Below, in pieces: positions 24,386 to 32,803 of a DNA stretch of 64,000 nucleotides. The first letter of the stretch is position 1; each line of letters begins with the position of its first letter. The notes under the pieces are model-generated. The model had not been told where the DNA came from and made no database searches. It was given only the letters and a program-made list of their open reading frames with translations. Origin of the DNA: CAIOYC01 sp964243985 (GTDB lineage Bacteria; Pseudomonadota; Alphaproteobacteria; Caulobacterales; Caulobacteraceae); the NCBI GenBank assembly GCA_964243985.1, contig CAXTHJ010000006.1, positions 1-64,000 of the forward strand, written 5' to 3'. Made by a program: the position numbers and the translations under genes.

Positions 24386-25375
24386 ATGAAGACCAGGACG
24401 CTGGGCCGGAACGGCCCCGAGGTTTCGGCTATCGGCCTTGGCTGCATGCGCATGACGCCCATGATGGGTCAGCGGGGCGGCGACGGCGGAGAGGAGGGCG
24501 TGGCCACCATCCACGCGGCGCTCGACGCCGGCATAACGCTCCTCAACACCGGCGACTTCTACGCCATGGGCGCCAACGAGATGCTGGTGGGCCGTGCGCT
24601 GAAGGGACGGCGCGATCAGGCTTTCGTATCCGTCAAATTCGGCTCCATGCGGGCCCCCGGCGGCCAGTGGCTGGGCTTTGACGCCCGGCCGAGCGCGGTG
24701 AAGAACTACTGCGCCTATTCGCTCCAGCGGCTGGGCGTGGAGGTGATCGATCTCTACCAGCCGTCGCGGATCGACCCGGACGTGCCGGTCGAGGACACGG
24801 TGGGCGCCGTCGCCGACCTGATCAAGGAGGGCAAGGTCCGTTACCTCGGGGTTTCCGAATACAACGCCGACCAGCTCCGCCGCGCCCACGCCACCTATCC
24901 GGTGACCGCGCTGGAGATCGAATACTCGCTGTCCAGCCGCTTCATAGAGGCGGAGATCCTGCCGACCTGCCGCGAGCTGGGCGTCGGCGTGGTCCCCTAC
25001 GGCGTGGTCACCCAGGGCCTCCTGACCGGCACGCTCCCCGCGGAGCTGCCCGCCGGCGACGTCCGCCGCATCTTCCCGCGCTTCCAGGGCGAGAACCTGA
25101 AGAAGAACATGGCCGCCGTGGAGGCGCTGCGCAGCATCGCCGAAGCCAAGGGGGCGACACCCGCCCAGGTCGCCATCGCCTGGGTTCTGGCAAGTGGCGA
25201 GGACCTCGTCCCGCTGGTCGGCATGAGCAACCGCTCCCGCCTGCCCGAGAACCTCGGCGCCATCGACCTCGACCTCGGCGCCGACGATCTGGCCCAGCTG
25301 AACGCAGTCTTCCCCCCAGGGGCGATCGCCGGCGGCCGCTATCCCGAGGCGCTCCTGAGCCACGTCGCCTCCTGA
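24386..25375 (+). CDS. Aldo/keto reductase with altered catalytic tetrad, 329 aa
   Basis: TIM-barrel AKR. Conserved parts are MKTRTLGRNGPEVSAIGLGCM, NTGDFYAMGANEMLVGRAL, VSVKFGSM (the Lys), and EGKVRYLGVSEY. The usual Asp before the Tyr reads as Asn (LLNTGDFY). The usual His in the LH-R-D-P strand is replaced (LYQPSRIDP). Some AKR subgroups share such changes, so it is probably functional but not a textbook reductase. ATG 24386 follows AGGAAG. It lies between the dioxygenase and an SDR, so it is probably part of the same transcript. Confidence 0.88.
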   Translation: MKTRTLGRNGPEVSAIGLGCMRMTPMMGQRGGDGGEEGVATIHAALDAGITLLNTGDFYAMGANEMLVGRALKGRRDQAFVSVKFGSMRAPGGQWLGFDARPSAVKNYCAYSLQRLGVEVIDLYQPSRIDPDVPVEDTVGAVADLIKEGKVRYLGVSEYNADQLRRAHATYPVTALEIEYSLSSRFIEAEILPTCRELGVGVVPYGVVTQGLLTGTLPAELPAGDVRRIFPRFQGENLKKNMAAVEALRSIAEAKGATPAQVAIAWVLASGEDLVPLVGMSNRSRLPENLGAIDLDLGADDLAQLNAVFPPGAIAGGRYPEALLSHVAS

Positions 25376-25497
25376 CCGTCAGGCGCAGCCCTGGGCTAGG
25401 CGCGTCGCTCCGCCGCCCGCGCGTGCGGGAGCGGACACCGTTTTGCCGACGTGGCGCATAATCCTTATAGCGGCCGGCCAAGACAGGGAGAGCAAAC

Positions 25498-26439
25498 ATG
25501 AACATGTTTGGAGCGCAGACGACGAGCCATGAGGTCTTGCAGGGCGTGGACCTGAGCGGAAAGCGGGTCCTAATCACGGGCGCGTCTTCGGGCCTCGGCC
25601 TGGGAACCGCCCGCGTTCTGGCCGAGCACGGCGCGCAGGTGGTGGGCGCCGTGCGCGACCTACCCAAGGCGCGTCAGGCCATGCAAGACGTACCCAGCCT
25701 CGATCTCGTCGAGCTGGACCTCGCGTCCCTGGGCAGCGTCAGGGCTTGCGCCGGAGCGCTGGTCGAAGCGGGCGCGCCGCTCGACCTCGTTATCGCCAAC
25801 GCGGGCGTGATGGGCATGCCCTTCACCCGAACGGGGGACGGGTTCGAGGCGCATTTCGGCATCAACCACCTCGGCCATTTCGCCCTGATCGATGGGCTGC
25901 TCCCCCTCCTGCGGGCAGGGAGTCGCGTCGTGGTATTGACCTCGGGAGGGCACCGGGCCGGCGACATCGACCTCGAGGATCCCGGCTTCGAGCGGACCGT
26001 CTACGACCCGCGCGCCGCTTACGGCCGTTCCAAGACAGCCAACATCCTGTTCGCGGTCGAGTTCGACCGTCGCCACCGGGACGAGGGCGTGCGCGCTGTG
26101 GCCGTCCACCCCGGCACCATCGACACCGACCTGACCCGCCACATGACGCCGGAAGCCAAGGCGCAGACCATCAACCAGATCAACGCCAGCCGCCCGGCTG
26201 GCGCGGCCGAGTTCAGGTACAAGACGGTGGACCAGGGATGCGCCACCGTGGTCTGGGCCGGTCTCGTGGCGGCCGCCGAAGACGTGGGCGGCCGTTACTG
26301 TGAGGACTGCCACGTGGCCGAGGTTGTCGCGCTCCCGGGCGCCCGGAGCGGCGTGCGCCCTTACGCCGTCGACCCGGAGCGTGCGAGAGCCGCCTGGACG
26401 CTCAGCGAGCGACTAGTTAGCGATCGGGCCATTTGTTAG
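25498..26439 (+). CDS. Short-chain dehydrogenase/reductase, 313 aa
   Basis: Rossmann-fold oxidoreductase with the cofactor motif TGASSGLGLG (residues 27-36), NAG in VIANAGVMG, the active-site Ser in VLTSGGHRAG and YxxxK in YGRSKTAN. Length is about 50 residues above the classical SDR core, as in retinol-dehydrogenase-like members. ATG 25498 follows GGGAGAG. It is the last gene of the rightward run, ending about 35 nt before the remnant IS6 end. Substrate unknown. Confidence 0.92.
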   Translation: MNMFGAQTTSHEVLQGVDLSGKRVLITGASSGLGLGTARVLAEHGAQVVGAVRDLPKARQAMQDVPSLDLVELDLASLGSVRACAGALVEAGAPLDLVIANAGVMGMPFTRTGDGFEAHFGINHLGHFALIDGLLPLLRAGSRVVVLTSGGHRAGDIDLEDPGFERTVYDPRAAYGRSKTANILFAVEFDRRHRDEGVRAVAVHPGTIDTDLTRHMTPEAKAQTINQINASRPAGAAEFRYKTVDQGCATVVWAGLVAAAEDVGGRYCEDCHVAEVVALPGARSGVRPYAVDPERARAAWTLSERLVSDRAIC

Positions 26440-26474
26440 CCTGGAGGGCTTTGTCAATCCAACTGCACCAGTCA

Positions 26475-26640
26475 GCACTGTCAACTTAACCGGCAGGGTT
26501 TTAGAAATCCCCTCCCCTATTAAAACCTAGGCGCAGGTCGCCCCTGACCAGGCATCGAAAGCTGCTGTGCGGAAGATCTTCAGTGTTCGTCGGCTGATCA
26601 AATGCCGAGCGGTGTAGAAGGTGTTGTAGACAGCACCGAA
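26475..26640 (-). mobile_element. Terminal fragment of a second IS6-family element
   Basis: On the minus strand the reading YNTFYTARHL, then a Lys/Phe-rich segment ending FDAWSGATCA and stop (26527), matches the last 35-40 residues of the transposase remnant at 5115-5809. The noncoding end GCACTGTCAACTTAAC (from 26475) resembles that element's end. Everything N-terminal is missing; cyoD begins about 20 nt beyond. Orientation is the same as the left element, so the two flank the 20.6-kb catabolic island as direct repeats. Confidence 0.75.
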
Positions 26641-26661
26641 GTTACAGTGCGCCCCCCAGGC

Positions 26662-27060
26662 CTAACGTTGCATCTGCATGATCTGGGTCATGGACGGCAT
26701 GTTGTGGTTGAGGTTGGCCATGATCCAGAGAGAGCCGGCCAGGATCAGGAACACAATCAGGACGCCGAACGCCAGGGCCAAGACGTTGTTGGTGTTGTCC
26801 GGCCCCGTGGTGATGTGCAGGAAGAAGACCAGATGCACGCCCATCTGGGCGATGGCCATCACCACCAGCGCCACCGGCAGGGACGGCGCATAGACGAGGC
26901 CGGTGAGGGGCAGGAGGAACGAGGCGGCGGAGAGGCCCGTCGCCAGCACGAGGCCGACGACGTAGCCGATAATCGCCCCGCGGACGCCGCCGTCTTGAGC
27001 CCCTTCCTCGCCGGGAGCGAGGTCGCCGTGCTCTTCGGAGTTTGCGGACGCTTCACTCAC
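26662..27060 (-). CDS. cyoD: Cytochrome o ubiquinol oxidase subunit IV
   Basis: Small membrane subunit of the bo3 quinol oxidase, 132 residues. It has three hydrophobic segments (IIGYVVGLVLATGLSAASF, then VALVVMAIAQMGVHLVFFLH, then LALAFGVLIVFLILAGSLW) and ends HNMPSMTQIMQMQR. The GTG start at 27060 overlaps the cyoC stop (GTGA). The acidic N terminus is soluble. It is the last gene of cyoABCD, with the IS6 fragment just beyond. Confidence 0.9.
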   Translation of the reverse strand: MSEASANSEEHGDLAPGEEGAQDGGVRGAIIGYVVGLVLATGLSAASFLLPLTGLVYAPSLPVALVVMAIAQMGVHLVFFLHITTGPDNTNNVLALAFGVLIVFLILAGSLWIMANLNHNMPSMTQIMQMQR

Positions 27061-27704
27061 AGGGCGGCTCCGAGCAGGTAGACGACGGTGAACACCGCCA
27101 CCCAGATAATGTCCAGCGCGTGCCAGAAGAGGTTGAAGCAGAGGATGCGGCGCTGGATGTCCTCGCGAAACCCCTTGGCCCAGACCTGCGCCATCATGGT
27201 CAGGAGCCAGAGCAGGCCCAAGGTCACGTGCAAGCCGTGGCATCCAACCAGGGAGAAGAAAGCCGACAGGAAGGCGCTGCGCTGCGGACCCGCGCCTTGC
27301 GCCACGAGGCCCGCGAACTCCTTGATCTCCAGACCCAGGAATATGGCGCCCAACACAAAGGTCGCCGCCATGGCGATCTGGAAGGTCCTGAAGCTCTTCT
27401 GCATCGCTCCGATGCTGGCGATACCGCAAGTGAAGGAGGAAAGGAGCAGGCACCCCGTCTCCACCGCCACGTTCTTCAGATCGAACAGTTGCCGGCCCGT
27501 CGGCCCGCCCGCCGTGGCTTCGACCAGCACGGCGTAGGCGGCGAAGAAGGCCGAGAACATGACGATGTCGGACAGCAAGAAGATCCAGAAGCCGTAGCCG
27601 ACGATGATCCGCTTGGGCGCCGGACCGTCCCGGCCAGCGCCGGTCTTGAGACCGGGCGCGCCGTCGTGACCGACGCGGTGAGGATCGACAGTGGCGGCGC
27701 TCAT
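27057..27704 (-). CDS. cyoC: Cytochrome o ubiquinol oxidase subunit III
   Basis: Subunit III of the haem-copper quinol oxidase, 215 residues, with five membrane segments (first: YGFWIFLLSDIVMFSAFFA). It carries the conserved EIKEF and CHGLHVTLGLLWLL patterns. ATG 27704 overlaps the cyoB stop (ATGA). Its own stop overlaps the cyoD GTG. The open frame upstream of this ATG is Arg-rich and belongs to cyoB in another frame. Confidence 0.93.
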   Translation of the reverse strand: MSAATVDPHRVGHDGAPGLKTGAGRDGPAPKRIIVGYGFWIFLLSDIVMFSAFFAAYAVLVEATAGGPTGRQLFDLKNVAVETGCLLLSSFTCGIASIGAMQKSFRTFQIAMAATFVLGAIFLGLEIKEFAGLVAQGAGPQRSAFLSAFFSLVGCHGLHVTLGLLWLLTMMAQVWAKGFREDIQRRILCFNLFWHALDIIWVAVFTVVYLLGAAL

Positions 27705-29710
27705 AACCGGCCCGCCGCCTGCAGCGCCTCGGCGCGGCTCCGGCGGTTCTCCCGCGCGACGCGGGCGACCTCGGTGGCCGGAATCTCTTCCTCGGCGATG
27801 TCGCGCCACGCGAACGCCACGAAGGTGGCGTACGCGCCGACGAAGCCCAAGGCCGCCATCCACCAGATATGCCAGATCAGGGCGAAGCCTATGACCGTGG
27901 CGAAGAAGGCGCAGACCACGCCGGTCGACGAATTGCGGGGCATTTCGATCGCCTCGTATTTGGGCTCATCGGCCAGGCGCTGTTGTTCGCGGGCGACAGA
28001 TTTGACGCTCCAATAGGCCTCTTCCCCATGCACGTCGGGCAAAACAGCGAAGTTGAAGACCGGCGGGGGTGAGGCCGTGGCCCATTCCAGCGACCGGCCG
28101 TCCCAGGGATCGCCGGTTTTGTCGCGCAGGCTCTCGCGGTCGCGGATGCTGGTGAAGAGCTGCACGATCTGCAGCACGACGCCGACCAGGATCAGCACCG
28201 CGCCGGCGCCCGCCACCAAGAGCCATGGGCGCCAGGCATCCACGTCATAATGCTGCATCCGCCGGGTCATGCCAAGGAAGCCCAGCCAGTAGAGCGGCAT
28301 GAAGGCGACATAGAAGCCCACCAGCCAGAACCAGAACGCCGCCTTGCCCCAGCCTTCGTGCAGGCGGAAGCCGAACGCCTTGGGGAACCAGTAAGTGTAG
28401 CCGGCGAAGGCGCCGAACAGCACCCCGCCGATGATCACATTGTGGAAGTGGGCGACGAGAAAGAGGCTGTTGTGCAGCAGGAAGTCCGCCGGCGGCACCG
28501 CCAGGAGCACGCCTGTCATGCCGCCGATCACGAAGGTCACCATGAAGCCGATCGACCACAGAAGCGCGCTGTTGAACCTCACCGTGCCGCCATAGAGGGT
28601 GAACAGCCAGTTGAACACCTTGGCGCCGGTCGGCACGGCGATGACGGTGGTCAGGATCCCGAACACGGCGTTGACGTTCCCGCCTGCGCCCATGGTGAAA
28701 AAGTGATGCAGCCAGACCATGAAGGCCAAAACGCAGATCGCCAAAGTCGCCAGCACCATCGAGCGATAGCCGAACAGGGGCTTGCCGGAAAAGGTGGAGA
28801 TCACCTCGGAGAAGACGCCGAAGGCCGGCAGGATCAGGATGTAGACCTCAGGATGCCCCCAGGCCCAGATGAGATTCATGAACATCATCACATTGCCGCC
28901 GGCGGTATTGGTGAAGAAGTGGAAGCCGAGGTAGCGGTCCAAGAGCAGCATGGCCGAGGTGGCGGTGAGGATCGGGAAGGCCGCCACGATCAAAAGATTT
29001 GAGGCCAAGGACGTCCAGCAGAACATCGGCATGCGCATATAGTCCATGCCGGGCGCGCGCATTTTCAGGATGGTGGTGACGAGGTTTATGCCCCCGATCA
29101 GCGATCCGACCCCGGATATGGTTAGCGCCCAGAGCCAGTAATCGACCCCCACCCCGGGTGAATAGGCGATCTCTGACAAGGGCGGATACGGCAGCCAGCC
29201 CGTCCGCTGAAACTCACCGACCACCAGCGACACATTTACGAGAAGCGCGCCCGAGCAGGTCAGCCAGAACGCCACCGAGTTGAAGGTCGGAAACGCCACG
29301 TCGCGCACGCCCAGCTGCAGCGGCAGCACGAAGTTCATCAGCCCGAACATAAACGGCATGCCCACGAAGAAGATCATGATCGTGCCGTGGGCCGAGAAGA
29401 TCTGGTTGTAGTGCTCGGGCGGCAGAAAACCGCCCCCGTGCAAAGCCATCGCCTGTTGCGAGCGCATCAGAAGCGCGTCCGAGAACCCCCGCAGCAGCAT
29501 CACCAAGGCAAGCACGCAATACATCACTCCGATCCGCTTGTGATCGACGCTGGTGATCCACTCCCGCCACAGATAAGGCGCCCAACCCTTGCGGATGACC
29601 CAGATCGCCACGCCGGCGAGCGCCAGGCCGATCACCCCCGCTGAGACCATGGGCAGCGGCTGATCCAGCGGAACCGCAGACCAACTCAGTTTGCCGAAGA
29701 GAAAGCTCAT
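27701..29710 (-). CDS. cyoB: Cytochrome o ubiquinol oxidase subunit I
   Basis: Catalytic subunit, 669 residues, with about fifteen membrane helices. Haem and CuB ligand motifs are present: HGTIMIFFVGMPF, WAWGHPEVYILILPAFG with the His-Tyr cross-link site, HHFFTMG, and FLVAHFHNVIIGG. ATG 29710 overlaps the cyoA stop. It reduces O2 to water with ubiquinol and pumps protons. Confidence 0.96.
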   Translation of the reverse strand: MSFLFGKLSWSAVPLDQPLPMVSAGVIGLALAGVAIWVIRKGWAPYLWREWITSVDHKRIGVMYCVLALVMLLRGFSDALLMRSQQAMALHGGGFLPPEHYNQIFSAHGTIMIFFVGMPFMFGLMNFVLPLQLGVRDVAFPTFNSVAFWLTCSGALLVNVSLVVGEFQRTGWLPYPPLSEIAYSPGVGVDYWLWALTISGVGSLIGGINLVTTILKMRAPGMDYMRMPMFCWTSLASNLLIVAAFPILTATSAMLLLDRYLGFHFFTNTAGGNVMMFMNLIWAWGHPEVYILILPAFGVFSEVISTFSGKPLFGYRSMVLATLAICVLAFMVWLHHFFTMGAGGNVNAVFGILTTVIAVPTGAKVFNWLFTLYGGTVRFNSALLWSIGFMVTFVIGGMTGVLLAVPPADFLLHNSLFLVAHFHNVIIGGVLFGAFAGYTYWFPKAFGFRLHEGWGKAAFWFWLVGFYVAFMPLYWLGFLGMTRRMQHYDVDAWRPWLLVAGAGAVLILVGVVLQIVQLFTSIRDRESLRDKTGDPWDGRSLEWATASPPPVFNFAVLPDVHGEEAYWSVKSVAREQQRLADEPKYEAIEMPRNSSTGVVCAFFATVIGFALIWHIWWMAALGFVGAYATFVAFAWRDIAEEEIPATEVARVARENRRSRAEALQAAGRL

Positions 29711-30615
29711 TTCGGCTCCAGAGGTTTGGGAGAGACGTGGATGTCGGAGTGGGCCTTCTCAGGCGGGCCAGGCGCAGGCGCGATCTGCTGGCTGACGATG
29801 GCCTGGAACAAGCCCGGCTGCACGGCCCGAAAGGTGAAGGGCTTAAGGTTAGCGCTTTGGCGAGACAGGGTCGCATAGCCGGTGGTGTCGAGCGTCGCGC
29901 CACTCGTCTTGGCGGCGGCGATCCAGGCGGCGTACTGATCCGGCGTCACGGCATGCAGGTCGAAGTGCATGTCGGGAAAGCCATCGCCGTTGATCATGGC
30001 GGCGAGGCCCCGGTAGTCGCCGGGCTTGTCGGCCTGAAGATTCAGATTATCGGCCATGCCGTTCATGGTGTAGATCATCGAGCCGAGCTGGGGCACGAAG
30101 AACGCATTCATCACGCTGGCCGAGGGCAGCGAAAAGTGGATCGGCCGCCCCACCGGCGCCGCCAGGGTGTTGACGCTGGCCACCCCCTCCTCTGGGTAAA
30201 TGAACAGCCACTTCCAATCGAGGGAGACCACCTGCACCTCCAGCGACTTGCCGCCCCGCGCGTCCAAGGGCTTGGCAGGGTCCAGATCGTGCGACCCTAT
30301 CCAGATCATGCCGCCCAGAAACATGATGGTGAGGAGCGGAATCGCCCAGACCACCAGCTCGATGCGGCCGGAATAGGCAAAGGTCGGCAACCGCTTCGCT
30401 TGCGTGTTGGACGCTCGATACCACCAGGCGAAACCCAGGGTGACCAGGATGGTCGGAACCACGATGACCAGCATCAGCGCCACCGCGTCGAACAGCACCT
30501 TGACGTCGCCCTTCGCTACCGGCCCGGCCGGGGTCAACACAGGCGCGCCGCAGCCCACGAGCGCTAAGCAGGCGAAAGCCGCGAAAAAAAACTTCGAGCA
30601 GCGTAGCAAGTCCAC
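29707..30615 (-). CDS. cyoA: Cytochrome o ubiquinol oxidase subunit II (lipoprotein)
   Basis: Subunit II, 302 residues. A lipoprotein signal with lipobox LVGC (Cys about 22) precedes two membrane helices. The cupredoxin domain contains SLDWKWLFIYPEEG and SVMNAFFVPQLGSMIYTM but lacks the CuA Cys and His ligands, as expected for a quinol oxidase. The start is GTG 30615 or TTG 30609; the GGAGG site fits TTG 30609 better by spacing. It heads cyoABCD. Confidence 0.94.
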   Translation of the reverse strand: MDLLRCSKFFFAAFACLALVGCGAPVLTPAGPVAKGDVKVLFDAVALMLVIVVPTILVTLGFAWWYRASNTQAKRLPTFAYSGRIELVVWAIPLLTIMFLGGMIWIGSHDLDPAKPLDARGGKSLEVQVVSLDWKWLFIYPEEGVASVNTLAAPVGRPIHFSLPSASVMNAFFVPQLGSMIYTMNGMADNLNLQADKPGDYRGLAAMINGDGFPDMHFDLHAVTPDQYAAWIAAAKTSGATLDTTGYATLSRQSANLKPFTFRAVQPGLFQAIVSQQIAPAPGPPEKAHSDIHVSPKPLEPK

Positions 30616-30796
30616 CCTCCAAGGTCGGGTGCAGGATCGCAGAGGCGCGACCGCTCTGAGTTGCGCTTTAACGGCCCTGACGCAAGCCTATTCAGCCCGC
30701 CAACTTCTTGTCAGTTTGCATAAGCGGGAACGACGCCTCCCAATGCGAGGCCAATGCGCTACCTACGCAGATAAAATAGCTCTCGTGCCATTCCGA

Positions 30797-30976
30797 TCAG
30801 GAATTTGCTTCGGCCTGTCCGGCAGCCTCAATCAGCAGCCTCGCCGAGGTCTTTGCCGCCTCGGCCGTCATGGCGAGATGAACAGCGTCAGGCCCCAGGA
30901 GAACGACAGCCGCCTCGTACGCCACCACTTTCAACGGCTGGTCACAAAGATCATCTTGGACAAGGCGGACGGACAT
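30797..30976 (-). CDS. Small hypothetical protein, 59 aa
   Basis: Frame from ATG 30976 with a natural composition: MSVRLVQDDLCDQPLKVVAY, then a hydrophobic-acidic helix region EAAVVLLGPDAVHLAMTAEA and LLIEAAGQAEANS. It has no membrane segment. The codon third positions are G/C rich as in the neighbours, and the protein looks like small conserved proteins of this bacterial group, though I cannot name a family. There is no clear ribosome site. It lies alone between cyoA and a Crp/Fnr gene. Confidence 0.5.
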   Translation of the reverse strand: MSVRLVQDDLCDQPLKVVAYEAAVVLLGPDAVHLAMTAEAAKTSARLLIEAAGQAEANS

Positions 30977-31041
30977 GGTTTTGAAAACCCAAAGCGTCGC
31001 TTTTCGTTCCTAATCCGCAAGAGACGCCCGCCTCGTTCACT

Positions 31042-31788
31042 TCACGCCACGGCGCCTCGCCTCTGAACCCCATTATTGATCGCGCAACCGAGTGCGTAAC
31101 ACTCGCGGGCAAGAGCTTCGAGTCCTAGGCGATCCGCCACAATGATCCGCCCCCGTGAATAATCGATAATCTTCCTTTCTTTTAAAGCCGCAACGGCGGC
31201 GGTCACCGTTGTCCGTTGCACATCCAGCATGAGCGATAGAGCTTCTTGCGTCAGGGGGATAATGCCTCCACCGACACGGTCGTGGGTCAGGAGCAACAAT
31301 CGCGTCAAACGCTGAGAAAGGGTGTGGATCGCGTTACAACCCACTGACAGATTGGCCTGGGCGATGTTCGCCATGGCGAATTTGAAGAGATGTTGAAGGA
31401 AACGATGGTTTTCACGGGCGAGGCCGCGCACCAAACCCGCAGGAACCTTCAGCGCCGTTCCTTCGATTTGAACGATGACCCGCTGAAACGACGGCTGCTC
31501 GGTAAGGATCGGCAAGATGCCGAACGCGCCTTCAAACCCTTCCGTGGCCGTCTCCACCGCCTGACCATCATTGGTGATCAAGATGGCGGAGAGGACGGCC
31601 GTGTCGGCCAAATAAAGGCTCAGCACGGGATCACCGACGGCGAAGATTTCGGCGCCGGCGAGAAGAGACACCTCGGCGCCGCCCTCTAACAGAGCCCGAC
31701 GGTCCGCTTGATCCAATCCACTTAGAAGGAGGTTTCGGAAGTTGCGCTCGCCATCGACCGTTGTCGACGTGGAACCCTGGATCGCCAT
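31042..31788 (-). CDS. Crp/Fnr-family transcriptional regulator, 248 aa
   Basis: Cyclic-nucleotide-binding beta roll (about residues 35-140: AGAEIFAVGDPVLSLYLAD...). The C-terminal winged helix has LTQEALSLMLDVQRTTVTAAVAAL and RGRIIVADRLGLEALARECY. It lacks the N-terminal Cys cluster of FNR and the exact cAMP-binding Arg/Ser motif of CRP, so the signal is unknown. ATG 31788 follows AAGGGAAGAG. It is divergent from a relative at 31958 across a 169-nt gap. Similar single-domain regulators in this group react to stress or light via phospho-relay partners. Confidence 0.9.
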   Translation of the reverse strand: MAIQGSTSTTVDGERNFRNLLLSGLDQADRRALLEGGAEVSLLAGAEIFAVGDPVLSLYLADTAVLSAILITNDGQAVETATEGFEGAFGILPILTEQPSFQRVIVQIEGTALKVPAGLVRGLARENHRFLQHLFKFAMANIAQANLSVGCNAIHTLSQRLTRLLLLTHDRVGGGIIPLTQEALSLMLDVQRTTVTAAVAALKERKIIDYSRGRIIVADRLGLEALARECYALGCAINNGVQRRGAVA

Positions 31789-31957
31789 AACACCGCTCTT
31801 CCCTTAAGGCGGAGCAACCACCCGCATTGAGTGTCGTCTGCACGACAGATCGCAGAGGAGTTTCATTTTGCGCGTTGTCTGTTTTCCGCGCAACAAACAG
31901 GGCAACTAATCGAGATAGCGCGCGCTTAGATCGCACGCCTCATGGAGCGGCGACCTT

Positions 31958-32722
31958 ATGGTTAAGCCGCAGTCTGACGAAATAATACATAAGAACTAGC
32001 TGCTTGGTGCGTTCGAGCCTGGCGCCCGCAGCAGAATCTTGAGCCACATGCAGCCTGTGACCTACGCGCTTGGAACGATCGTTTGCGAAGCGGGCGGCCT
32101 CTTGAAACACGCCTATTTCCCAGAGGGCGCCGTTCTCTCGCTGCTCACCGTTTTGGAAAACGGGTCGGAAATTGAGTGTGGCAACATCGGACGTGAGGGC
32201 GCGTTCGGCCTATTCGCCGCCATGTACAGCGGCGTTTCCTTTAACCGCTGTACTGTTCAGCTAGAAGGCGAGATGAGCCGGTGCGAGATCGGCCTTTTAC
32301 GAGATGAGTTTTCCAAGAGTGCGCAGCTACAAGACCTCTTCGTCAGCTATTCAGAGACATTGCTGTCGCAGGTCATGCAGACCGTCGCATGCAACTCTCT
32401 TCATTCAGTGGAGGAGAGACTTTGTCGATGGCTTCTCATGATGCATGATCGGGCGGAAGGCGAAGTTCTAACGTACACCCACGAATTTCTGGCGCACATC
32501 ATGGGCGCCAACCGGACCTCGATCTCGCTGGCGGCGCAATCTTTGCAGAATCAGGGCCTGATTGGCTACCGTCGCGGCACCATGCAGGTCAAAGACCGCG
32601 CCGGGTTGGAGGCGGCGTCTTGCGAGTGCTACGCGGTCGTCAAAGCCCGGTTTGACGCCTTTCTCAGCCCACCCTCGACCGCCGTTCAGGAGACCAAGTC
32701 CGGCCGCAAACAAACTCCTTAG
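31958..32722 (+). pseudogene. Crp/Fnr-family regulator interrupted by an in-frame amber codon near its N terminus
   Basis: From ATG 31958 the frame reads MVKPQSDEIIHKN, then TAG (31997-31999), then LLGAFEPGARSRILSHMQPV and on through a normal effector domain. The helix-turn-helix follows (HEFLAHIMGANRTSISLAAQ; then GTMQVKDRAGLEAASCECYA). Residues on both sides of the stop fit the usual start of this family, so the TAG most likely replaced a sense codon (CAG or similar). Translation could restart at TTG 32039 or ATG 32048, giving about 227 or 224 residues lacking the first helix. Compare the intact relative at 31042-31788. Whether it is functional cannot be told from sequence. Confidence 0.75.
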
Positions 32723-32803
32723 ACTCCGCACGATGGCTCGTCGGTCAGGGACTCTAATGAATTACGAGTCCGTAGGCCAACGTCCGACAGACATCACACG
32801 TAA

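Noticed and set aside
24236..25363. A 375-codon open frame on the minus strand
   Set aside because: Antisense to the aldo/keto reductase; no family resemblance.
30616..30796. FNR-type boxes (TTGAT-N4-ATCAA) upstream of cyo and of the phosphoketolase genes
   Set aside because: I looked at the gaps and found no convincing match, so I do not claim oxygen control by the nearby Crp/Fnr proteins.
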